Under the pieces are notes generated by a model. The model ran no database searches, had not been told where the DNA came from, and worked only from the letters and a program-made list of their open reading frames with translations. Shown piece by piece: positions 57,322-64,000 of a stretch of DNA of 64,000 nt. This DNA comes from Solwaraspora sp. WMMD791. Lineage in GTDB: Bacteria; Actinomycetota; Actinomycetes; Mycobacteriales; Micromonosporaceae. Each line of letters starts with the position of its first letter. Positions within the stretch are counted from its first letter, which is position 1. The DNA lies in assembly GCF_029581195.1 (NCBI RefSeq), contig NZ_CP120737.1:3883001-3947000 (forward strand), read 5' to 3'. The translations under genes were made by a program, and so were the position numbers.

Positions 57322-59733
57322 ATGGGCGCACCCCTCGTCGCCGCCGCGTACCGGGCGTTCACCCGGCCCCGCCGCCGGCCGGCCGCCGCGTTCGCCGCGT
57401 TCGCCGCGCTCGGGATGGTCGCCGCCGGCACCGTCGTCGACCTGCGCCCGCCGGCACCCCGCGACACCGACGCACCGGCCACGGCGTTCAGCGCTGACCG
57501 TGCGTACCGGCACGTCGAGCAGGTCGCGCGGCAGCCGCACCCGGTCGGCAGCCCCGCCAACGACGCCGTCCGCGACCACCTCGTCGACACGTTGACCGGG
57601 CTGGGTCTGGTGCCGGAGGTGCAGGAGACCGTCGGCGGCGAGGCCGGGCAGTTGAGCGGGGCCTCCGCCGGTGCCACCCTGGCCCGGGTCCGCAACGTGA
57701 TCGCCCAGATCCCCGGTACGGATCCCACCGGCCAGGTCCTGCTGGTCACCCACTACGACTCGGCGCAGGTCAGTCCCGGCGGCAACGACGACGGAGCGGG
57801 CGTCGGCGCCCTGCTGGAGGTGGCCCGCGCGCTGATCGAGGGCGACCGGCCACGCAACGACGTCGTACTGCTGTTCACCGACGCCGAGGAGGCCTGCCTG
57901 TGCGGCGCGTCGGCGTTCGTCGCCGGTCACGCGCTCGCCGTGGACCGCGACGCCGTGGTGCTCAACCTGGAGGCGCGGGGCAGCAGCGGCCCGGTGGTCA
58001 CCTTCGAGACCTCCCGGGGCAACGCCGGCCTGATCGACGTCTTCGGCCGCGCCGCGCCGCACCCGGTCGGTACGTCGTTCGCGGTCGAGGTGTACCGGCT
58101 GCTACCCAACGACACCGACTTCACGCCGTTCCTCGACGCCGGATTCGCCGGGCTGAACTCGGCGTACATCGACGGGTCGGCGGTCTACCACACCCCGCAG
58201 GACACCGCGACGTCGATGAGCCTTGCCAGCCTGCAGCACCACGGCGACAACACTCTCGGCCTGGCGCGCGGGTTCGGCGAGGTCGACCTGTCGGCACCGG
58301 CCGCCGACACCGACGCCACCTACTTCCCCACCCCGGCCGGGCTGGTGCACTACTCGGGCACGCTGACCTGGCCGCTGGCGGTGCTGGCCGCGGTGGTCGT
58401 CGGAGTGCTGGCCTGGCTGACCCACCGCCGGGGTCGGGCCAGCTGGCCCCGGCTCGCCGCCGGCGTCGGGCTGGCCGGCGTACCGCTGGTCGCCGCGCCG
58501 GCCGCCGCGCAGGCGCTCTGGGCCGTCGTGGTCGGGCTCCGGCCGCAGTACGCCGACCTGCTCGACCCGTACCGGCCGGTGCCGTACCGGCTGGCGGTGC
58601 TGGCGCTGACCGCGGCCGTGGTCTTCACCTGGTACGCCCTGCTGCGCCGTCGGGTCGGCCCGGCGGCGCTGGCCGTCGGCGGCCTGGCCTGGCTGGCGCT
58701 GCTCGGTCTGCTGCTCGCCGGGTTCGCCCCCGGCGGGTCGTACCTGGCGGTGCTGCCGGCGCTGGCGGGAGCCGCCGGGTGCCTGGTCGCGCTGTCGGTA
58801 CGGCCCACCGGTGCGTGGCCGGTGGTCGCGGTGACCGCCGGGGCGTCGGTCGGCGTACTGATTCTGCTGCCCACGGTGGTGCTGCTGTTCCCGGCGCTGG
58901 GTCTGGGGCTGGCCGGGGTCGGCGCGTTCGTCGCGGTGCTGCTGGCGTTCGCGGCGTTGCCGGTGCTGGACCTGGCCCTGCCGCAGGCCGGCGGGCAGCG
59001 GGGGCTACGGGCGGTCCGGGCCCGCCGGGTCGGGCCGGTGCCGGCGGTCGCCGCCGCGCTGGCGGCGCTGGTGCTGATCGGGGTCGGTCTGGCGGTGGAC
59101 CGGTTCGACGCCGACCGTCCGGTACCGACCCATCTGATGTACGCGTTGGACACCGACACCGGGCAGGCCAGGTGGTTGACCGAGGAGACCCGGCCGCAGC
59201 CCTGGACCGCCGGGTACGTCGACACGACCGCCACAGTGGACGCCGAGTTCCCGTTGCTGGGTGGCGCGCCGTTGGGTGCCGGGCCGGCCCCGGCGGCGGA
59301 CCTGCCGGCACCGGCGCTGGACCTGCTCGACGACACCGGGGGCGGCACCGACGGGCAGCGGACGGTGCGGCTGCGGCTGCTGCCGCAGCGCCCGGTACGG
59401 CTGGTGACGTTGCACGTCGCGGCCGGGTCGACGACGGTGGTGTCGGCACAGGTCGCCGGGCGGGACCTGCCGGTCGGTGCAGCCGCCGGCACCGACCACA
59501 CTGGGCCGTGGAGCTTCGGTACGGTGTTCCACGCCCCGCCGCCGCAGGGCGTGGAGGTCGTCCTGGTGCTGCGGGTCGACGACTCCGACTCCGGCTCGGT
59601 GCGGATCCGGGTCGCTGACGGCAGCGACGGCCTCCAGGACCTGCCCGGCTTCACGCCCCGCCCCGTGGGGGTGGGGATCACCGGCTCACACACCAGCGAA
59701 CTGGTCACCGTCGCCCGCACTTACACCTTCTGA
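57322..59733 (+). CDS. Membrane M28 family peptidase with C-terminal multi-helix domain
   Basis: An 803-residue protein from ATG 57322, preceded by AGGAGAGCCAC. N-terminal helix at about 24-40, then an M28 zinc peptidase domain at about 60-330 with the metal residues in LLVTHYDSAQVSPGGNDDGA, FTDAEEACLCGASAF, LNLEARGSSGPVVTFETSRG, NDTDFTPFLDAG and IDGSAVYHTPQDTA. About eight hydrophobic helices occupy about 350-590, then a strand-rich outer domain. This is the layout of ER-metallopeptidase-1-like aminopeptidases, here presumably exporting its active site to the outside. Substrate unknown. It converges on the GH9 gene with an inverted-repeat element between. Confidence 0.9.
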   Translation: MGAPLVAAAYRAFTRPRRRPAAAFAAFAALGMVAAGTVVDLRPPAPRDTDAPATAFSADRAYRHVEQVARQPHPVGSPANDAVRDHLVDTLTGLGLVPEVQETVGGEAGQLSGASAGATLARVRNVIAQIPGTDPTGQVLLVTHYDSAQVSPGGNDDGAGVGALLEVARALIEGDRPRNDVVLLFTDAEEACLCGASAFVAGHALAVDRDAVVLNLEARGSSGPVVTFETSRGNAGLIDVFGRAAPHPVGTSFAVEVYRLLPNDTDFTPFLDAGFAGLNSAYIDGSAVYHTPQDTATSMSLASLQHHGDNTLGLARGFGEVDLSAPAADTDATYFPTPAGLVHYSGTLTWPLAVLAAVVVGVLAWLTHRRGRASWPRLAAGVGLAGVPLVAAPAAAQALWAVVVGLRPQYADLLDPYRPVPYRLAVLALTAAVVFTWYALLRRRVGPAALAVGGLAWLALLGLLLAGFAPGGSYLAVLPALAGAAGCLVALSVRPTGAWPVVAVTAGASVGVLILLPTVVLLFPALGLGLAGVGAFVAVLLAFAALPVLDLALPQAGGQRGLRAVRARRVGPVPAVAAALAALVLIGVGLAVDRFDADRPVPTHLMYALDTDTGQARWLTEETRPQPWTAGYVDTTATVDAEFPLLGGAPLGAGPAPAADLPAPALDLLDDTGGGTDGQRTVRLRLLPQRPVRLVTLHVAAGSTTVVSAQVAGRDLPVGAAAGTDHTGPWSFGTVFHAPPPQGVEVVLVLRVDDSDSGSVRIRVADGSDGLQDLPGFTPRPVGVGITGSHTSELVTVARTYTF

Positions 59734-59776
59734 CCCCCGCCCCACCCGTACCCTGCCCCTCCCGCCGCCCCCTCCC

Positions 59777-59851
59777 GCGACGATCTTGCAGTTATCGCGA
59801 ACTTTTGTCCGTTTCGTCCAACGATAAGTGCAAGATCGTCGCGATCATGGG
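59777..59851 (-). repeat. Interspersed inverted-repeat element, copy 3 (opposite orientation)
   Basis: Arms 59777-59797 and 59822-59842 (21 bp, one mismatch) around a 24-base loop. Read on the minus strand, the loop matches copy 2 at 20 of 24 positions and the flank CCCATGATCG (up to 59851) is shared with copy 2. It sits between the ends of the convergent M28 peptidase and GH9 genes, where it could serve as a two-way terminator. Confidence 0.88.
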
Positions 59852-59880
59852 AGGGGTGGGAAGGGGCAGAGGAGGGTGGA

Positions 59881-62145
59881 TCAGCCGCGACCCTGGTCGG
59901 CGATGAAGGCCGCGATCCAGGCCAACGGCGCGTTCCAGTTGATGGTCAACTCGTTGGTGGACCAGGACTCGATGTCGTCGACGTAGCAGAACTGCGGCGC
60001 GCAGCCGGTCAGCAGCCGCTGCGCCACCGGGTCCTGGATCGACGAGTTGGGGCCACCGGCTAGCGTGCCACGCGGCGGGTTCGGCAGCTCGGGGTTGAGC
60101 TGCCGGGCGTACCAGCGGGAGTGCTGGTTCTGCGACGACACCGTGCCGTAGCCGGTGACGTAGGAGATGTTGAGCGCGTTGCGGCCGAAGATGTAGTCCA
60201 TCGACTGCAGCACCCCGTCCCGGTACTTCTCCTTGCCGGTCAGGTCGTACGCCGTGGCGATCACGATCGCGTTGTTCACGACGATGCTGTTCGAGCCCCA
60301 GTCGTAGATGTTGCCGGCCGGGGCGTACGGGACGCCGTACGGGTGAGCCTTGAGCGTGGCCAGGTAGCGGTCCGCCGCCTCGATCACCGACGCCCGCACC
60401 TGCCACCAGCCCGGCAGGCTGTTCGGCACCGTGGCCAGGGCCATCCGGCCCAGCGGCGCGGTCCACTGCCAGCCGAAGGCACCCTCCTTGAAGATGTCAC
60501 CGGTGTGGTGCGGCGAGGCGAGCACGAAGTCGCGGAACTCCCGTTCCCCGGTGGTCAGGTAGAGCTCGGCGGCCGCCCAGTAGAACTCGTCGGTGACGTC
60601 GACGTCGTCGTAGGGACCGCCGCCGATGGCGTCGGCCGGGTCGGCGTACATCTCGGGGTTGGCCTTGGCCGCCGCCCACGCGGTCCGGGCCGCGCGCAGG
60701 TTGCGCTCGGCGAAGGCCGGGTCGTACGGCGTGAACACCCGCGCCGCCTGGGCGGCGGTCGCCGCCAGGTTCAGGGTGGCAGCGGTCGACGGCGGGTGCA
60801 GCTCCCGCAGCTGGGCGTCCAGGTGCGGCAGCAGCGGCAGGCCGGTCCACGCGGCGTCGTGGATCTTGTGGTGGGCCATGCCGGCCAGCGGCTGCCCGGC
60901 CGGGACCTGCATCTTCAGCAGGAACTCCTGCTGCCAGCGAACCTCGTCGAGGATGTCCGGCAGGTTGTTGCCACTCTCCGGCAGGTCCAGCACGCCGTCG
61001 CGCTGCAGCCACGAGTTGCCCTGGCCGACCCGCAGACTCCGCTCGTACTCGTTCATCAGCTGGTAGACGGAGATGCCGCCGTTGACGACGTACTTGCCGT
61101 GGTCACCGGCGTCGTACCAGCCACCGGAGACGTCCAGGGTGTAGTCACAGACGCCGGGTTGGCAGGGCACCTCCAGGTCACCCTGGTTGGGGGCGACGCC
61201 GACGTGCCCGGCCGGGCGGCCGTAGCCGGGCCGCAGCTCGTCTGAAATCTCGATGCCGCTGCGCTGGGTGTAGTAGAACTTCAGCGCGTCGGCGCGCAGC
61301 TGGGTGTAGAAGCTGGTGCCGATCTCGAACGGGAAGCTGGTCTCGCCGTCGGCGACCAGGGTGTAGCCGGTGCCGGGCCGAACGAATCGGCTGAACGTGA
61401 TCGAGTGGACGTTCTGCCCGGAGGATTCGTCCAGCCCGCGCGGGGTCGACTTGCCGTTGACGACGACCTTGCCGCTGGAGTCGTACAGCTTCCAGGGCAG
61501 CGGGTCGGTGGCGTCGGTGACGAGGGTGGCGTTCTTCGGCCCCTTCGGCAGGTAGCCGACCTGGTTGACCCGCACCCGGGGTCCGGTGTCCGGCACGTAC
61601 TCCTCCGGTTCCGCCCCGCCGCGCAGCGAGACGTCGTCGAGGCAGAACCGCCACGGGTCGGCGCTGCCGCCGATCTGGAAGGCTACTTGCGCGTTCGGCA
61701 GGTCGGTCGGGGCGGTGAAGGTGAACGTGTAGTTGTTGCCGGAGACGCTGACCTCGGGGTTGGCCGCCATGTACTGGGTCCACGGATCGACCGGGAGTTG
61801 GATCAGCGCCCGGACCACCTTGTTCGGGGTCGCGGTGGCGAAGAACTTGTATTCGTACGTCTCACCGGCGACCAGCGGGACGTTGTCCTGGCCGATGATG
61901 ACGTCCCACGGGTTGACGGTGCCACCGGGGATGTCGGCACAGAGCTGCTGGCTGCTGGAGTCGAGGGTGATGTTGGGAGTTCCCCACCAGGGGTCGTGGC
62001 CGTCGTCGAAGGTGCCGTTGACGATCTGTTCCGGTGCCTCGTCCTGCGCGTGGGCAGGAACAGCGGCGGTGAGGGCGGTAGCGGTGAGCGCCGCCACCGC
62101 AGTAACGGCGAGCGGGACGGTCCGCCGCCGGGAGAGAATCGACAC
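59881..62145 (-). CDS. Secreted GH9 cellulase (endoglucanase) with CBM4_9-like and CelD_N-type domains
   Basis: A 754-residue exported glycoside hydrolase. Signal peptide (about 1-34, [20 protein letters not shown]). A CBM4_9-like jelly roll (about 38-180: [40 protein letters not shown]) would bind single glucan chains. An Ig-like CelD_N domain (about 195-290: [20 protein letters not shown]) precedes the GH9 (alpha/alpha)6 barrel (about 290-750). The catalytic base Asp is in [17 protein letters not shown] and the general acid Glu is in [17 protein letters not shown]. It cleaves beta-1,4-glucan. The perfect CebR-type operator immediately upstream predicts induction by cellobiose. Confidence 0.93.
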   Translation of the reverse strand: MSILSRRRTVPLAVTAVAALTATALTAAVPAHAQDEAPEQIVNGTFDDGHDPWWGTPNITLDSSSQQLCADIPGGTVNPWDVIIGQDNVPLVAGETYEYKFFATATPNKVVRALIQLPVDPWTQYMAANPEVSVSGNNYTFTFTAPTDLPNAQVAFQIGGSADPWRFCLDDVSLRGGAEPEEYVPDTGPRVRVNQVGYLPKGPKNATLVTDATDPLPWKLYDSSGKVVVNGKSTPRGLDESSGQNVHSITFSRFVRPGTGYTLVADGETSFPFEIGTSFYTQLRADALKFYYTQRSGIEISDELRPGYGRPAGHVGVAPNQGDLEVPCQPGVCDYTLDVSGGWYDAGDHGKYVVNGGISVYQLMNEYERSLRVGQGNSWLQRDGVLDLPESGNNLPDILDEVRWQQEFLLKMQVPAGQPLAGMAHHKIHDAAWTGLPLLPHLDAQLRELHPPSTAATLNLAATAAQAARVFTPYDPAFAERNLRAARTAWAAAKANPEMYADPADAIGGGPYDDVDVTDEFYWAAAELYLTTGEREFRDFVLASPHHTGDIFKEGAFGWQWTAPLGRMALATVPNSLPGWWQVRASVIEAADRYLATLKAHPYGVPYAPAGNIYDWGSNSIVVNNAIVIATAYDLTGKEKYRDGVLQSMDYIFGRNALNISYVTGYGTVSSQNQHSRWYARQLNPELPNPPRGTLAGGPNSSIQDPVAQRLLTGCAPQFCYVDDIESWSTNELTINWNAPLAWIAAFIADQGRG

Positions 62146-62222
62146 GCCGGTTCCTTTCGATGGTCGTGCGGCGTGAGCAAGGCTCTGCCCGGCGCCGCGT
62201 CAGCGGTCGTGCATCGAAAGCA

Positions 62223-62246
62223 GCGGGTGGGAGCGCTCCCACCCGC
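62223..62246 (-). promoter_or_regulatory. CebR/CelR-type cellulose operator before the GH9 gene
   Basis: The core TGGGAGCGCTCCCA (62228-62241) is identical to the published CelR/CebR site of Thermobifida and Streptomyces, and the palindrome extends to a perfect 24 bp. It is 77 bases upstream of the start codon and just downstream of the promoter at 62255-62284, the classic repressing position. Relief by cellobiose is established for the family. Confidence 0.93.
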
Positions 62247-62254
62247 AGTACTCG

Positions 62255-62284
62255 AATATTCGCAGCGTGTTTCGAGCATGTCAA
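62255..62284 (-). promoter_or_regulatory. Predicted promoter of the GH9 gene
   Basis: Read on the minus strand, TTGACA (62284-62279) and AATATT (62260-62255) are 18 bases apart. It directly precedes the CebR-type operator, which would cover the start of transcription around 62248. Confidence 0.65.
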
Positions 62285-62302
62285 TAGATCTATGCAGGCC
62301 CT

Positions 62303-63208
62303 TTACCGGGGGCGCAGCGCCGATACCCGGTCGTAGACCTCGTTGCGGTGCAGACCGGTCAGTGCGCCCGCCAGCGAGCGCACCGTCCGGGTGTCCAGGC
62401 CGGCACCGAACAACAACTCGATCACCCGGTCCGGGTCGAGCGCACCGCCGACGCCACCGGCCGCCGCGTCGCGCCGTGGTGCACCCTCCACCACCACGGT
62501 CACCTCACCCTTGACCTCGTCGCGGGCCGCCAGGTCGGCGTGCACCTGCGACACCGGCCCGCGCAGCCACTCCTCGTACGACTTGGTCAGGTTGCGCACC
62601 AACGCCGCCGACCGGTCGCCGAGCACCTCACACACGTCGGCGAGCATCTCCACCACCCGGTGCGGCGCCTCGAAGAAAATCAACGTCGCGGCCACCGGGG
62701 CAATCTCGGTCAACGCGGTCCGCCGCGCCGCCGACTTGCGGGGCAGGAAACCGACGTACAGGAATCGGTTGGCCGGCAGCCCGGAGCCGACCAGCGCGCT
62801 CAGCGCGGCGCTGGCCCCGGGTAGCGGGTCGACCCGCAGCCCTTCGGCGAGCGCCGCACCGACGACCAGATAGCCGGGGTCGTTGACCAGCGGCGTACCC
62901 GCGTCGGAGATCAACGCGACGTCGGTGCCGGCGTTCAGGGCGTCGACCAGCTCCTTCGTCCGCGCCTGCTCGTTGTGGTCGTAGCAGCTGACCACCCGGA
63001 CGTCGATGTCGTGCGCGTCGAGCAGCCGCCGCGCCCGCCGGGTGTCCTCGGCGGCGACCAGCCCGGCGGTCCGCAGCACGTCCAACGCCCGAAGCGTGAT
63101 GTCACGCGGGTTGCCGATCGGCGTCGGCACCACCGACAACGTGCCGCGCCGCTGCTCGCCTTCGGCGCTGCCCCGCGCGCCCTCAGCCCCCCGCTTCGCC
63201 TCACTCAC
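62303..63208 (-). CDS. rsmI: 16S rRNA (cytidine1402-2'-O)-methyltransferase
   Basis: A 301-residue SAM-dependent enzyme that 2'-O-methylates C1402 in the decoding centre of 16S rRNA. Tetrapyrrole-methylase-like fold with GTLSVVPTPIGNPRDITLRA, EDTRRARRLLDAHDI, DVALISDAGTPLVNDPGYLV, DPLPGASAALSALVGSGLP and IFFEAPHRVVEMLADVCEVL. The first 25 residues are a low-complexity extension; the ATG at 63208 is the only clear start. It is unrelated in function to the cellulase gene ahead of it. Confidence 0.95.
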   Translation of the reverse strand: MSEAKRGAEGARGSAEGEQRRGTLSVVPTPIGNPRDITLRALDVLRTAGLVAAEDTRRARRLLDAHDIDVRVVSCYDHNEQARTKELVDALNAGTDVALISDAGTPLVNDPGYLVVGAALAEGLRVDPLPGASAALSALVGSGLPANRFLYVGFLPRKSAARRTALTEIAPVAATLIFFEAPHRVVEMLADVCEVLGDRSAALVRNLTKSYEEWLRGPVSQVHADLAARDEVKGEVTVVVEGAPRRDAAAGGVGGALDPDRVIELLFGAGLDTRTVRSLAGALTGLHRNEVYDRVSALRPR

Positions 63209-63237
63209 CCGGCGATGGTAGCCAGCCCGGTCCGACG

Positions 63238-63564
63238 TCAGCAGGTCAGCCCGAGCGCCGTCGCCAGCCGGGCGACGCCGGCGACCTGCGGTCCGGTGCG
63301 GGCGATGTCCGCGACGAGGGTACGGGCGGAGGGTCGGGCGCGGATCTCAGCCGGTGGCGGTCTCGTGCCGGCGTCCAGCAGCTCCGGCGTCATCCGCAGC
63401 AACCGGGGATAGTCGCCGTGCTGGTACGTCGACCAGGCATGGTCGATCCGCCGGGACACGTCGCCCCTGTCAGTCGCTGGCCTGGGTGGGCCGGCGGTGA
63501 AGACGCCGTAGCGGGCCAGCGCCGCCCGGACCGCGTGGACACCGGCCGGCGCGGTGTTTGCGGT
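63238..63564 (-). pseudogene. Remnant of an XRE-type transcription regulator
   Basis: An open stretch of about 108 codons, bounded upstream by an in-frame TGA at 63567-63565, resembles the middle/C-terminal part of actinobacterial XRE regulators: VHAVRAALARYGVF, then RRIDHAWSTYQHGDYPRLLR and MTPELLDAGT. The N-terminal helix-turn-helix domain and most of the helical repeats are missing, and no sensible start codon precedes the homologous part (GTG 63459 would begin inside it). It is therefore called a decayed gene. Confidence 0.6.
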
Positions 63565-63724
63565 TCATCGGATGCGGGTGATCTGACGAGGCGTCGGCGT
63601 GTCGAGTCGATGAGGCGTAGTGGATCAAGAGGCCGGTGGTCAGAGGTAGAGGCCGGCGAATTCGGCCCGGCTCGCCTGGCCCGAACCACCGAGGTAGAAC
63701 CGATCCGACCGCGCCGTGGGCGGT

Positions 63725-64000
63725 CTAGGACTGGGGTGGGATGGGCGTCTGCTGGTAGAGGGCGAGTCGCCAGACGCCTTCTTGACGGGTGTAGACGCTG
63801 GACATCAGCGCGACGAACGCGGGCTCGCCCTCCTCGCGGTAGGCGCGGCCGGTGTAGAGGAGGATCGCCTGATCGCCATTGAGGGCGATGAGCCGTTCGT
63901 CGGTGATGTCGTAGGTCCGCCACGGCGGTGCCTCGTTCAGGGATTCGGTGACTGCCTGCCGATCGAAGACCTGGCCGTGGGCGAGGACCATGACGCCGTC
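63725..64000 (-). CDS. DUF4440/SnoaL-like protein, partial (start beyond right edge)
   Basis: At least 91 residues of an NTF2-like fold: MVLAHGQVFDRQAVTESLNE, WRTYDITDERLIALNGDQAI, LLYTGRAYREEGEPAFVALM and SSVYTRQEGVWRLALYQQTP. The ending, in which the VWRLALYQQTP strand closes the protein, is typical of DUF4440. The frame remains open to the window edge, so the real start is outside. Ligand or reaction unknown; such proteins range from ketosteroid-isomerase-like enzymes to stress proteins. Confidence 0.75.
   Translation of the reverse strand, partial: DGVMVLAHGQVFDRQAVTESLNEAPPWRTYDITDERLIALNGDQAILLYTGRAYREEGEPAFVALMSSVYTRQEGVWRLALYQQTPIPPQS

Overview
The window is high-GC, densely packed actinobacterial chromosome. 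Codon use, GTG/TTG starts, a DUF6244-like protein, the order moeZ - DUF3152 - TetR - DUF3107 - DEAD-box helicase, an IdeR/DmdR-type iron box and a CebR/CelR-type cellulose operator all point to a mycelial actinomycete, most likely family Micromonosporaceae; the genus is not decidable from this sequence. No rRNA, tRNA, CRISPR array, transposase or prophage was seen.

1-11.4 kb: a reduced, split complex I locus on the minus strand. nuoB stands alone at the right, separated by a plus-strand glucose 1-dehydrogenase-like gene and a minus-strand DUF2252 gene from nuoC-nuoH-(GT-C glycosyltransferase)-nuoI-J-K-L-M. The genes mostly overlap by 1-4 bases; nuoM runs off the left edge. nuoA, nuoD and the NADH-input genes nuoE, F, G are not in the window. 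11.4-14.7 kb: a lower-GC accessory stretch with an SRA-HNH modification-dependent endonuclease, four small co-directional genes of unknown function (one DUF6244-like, one with a C-terminal membrane anchor) and a 72-residue GntR-type repressor. 14.7-20.4 kb: a promoter with a palindrome between -35 and -10, a leader with an 11-bp hairpin, a DivIVA-like protein and two tandem paralogous zinc-ribbon proteins of unknown function, then an AbiEi/DUF559-type protein whose start codon lies in a perfect 13-bp hairpin. 20.5-23.3 kb: lipoprotein plus a three-gene cluster with a possible type VII (ESX) substrate.

23.3-38.2 kb: mainly housekeeping genes: alkyltransferase-like protein, proB-proA, a prenyltransferase/squalene-cyclase-repeat protein, moeZ, two DUF3152 zincin-like proteins, a 960-residue disordered protein, TetR, DUF3107, DEAD-box helicase and a methyltransferase. 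Much of this order recalls the Mycobacterium tuberculosis Rv3204-Rv3211 region (from memory). 38.2-50.6 kb: envelope and signalling genes: a His-rich secreted protein, an NlpC/P60 hydrolase, a RecQ helicase fused to a phosphoribosyltransferase-like domain, a glycerophosphodiesterase, KtrB-KtrA potassium uptake, a Ser/Thr kinase with an outside CBM2 cellulose-binding-like domain, a membrane spermidine-synthase-like protein and a LAS-type peptidase. 50.6-64 kb: an iron-box DUF2218 gene, a TetR/NAD(P)-binding pair with twin operators, an inositol-monophosphatase gene, a three-gene phosphorelay (REC-SpoIIE phosphatase, CHASE3 kinase, REC), a membrane M28 peptidase, a GH9 cellulase under a perfect CebR-type operator, rsmI, a decayed XRE-type regulator and a DUF4440 gene cut by the right edge.

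The strongest structural novelty is a family of three interspersed ~70-bp inverted-repeat elements (1.5, 42.7 and 59.8 kb) with 20-22-bp arms and an asymmetric, conserved 24-base loop. One copy supplies the last 16 codons and the stop codon of nuoL. The best candidates for an undescribed protein system are the GntR/DivIVA/zinc-ribbon operon at 14.4-19.3 kb and the small-gene module at 12.7-14.3 kb.
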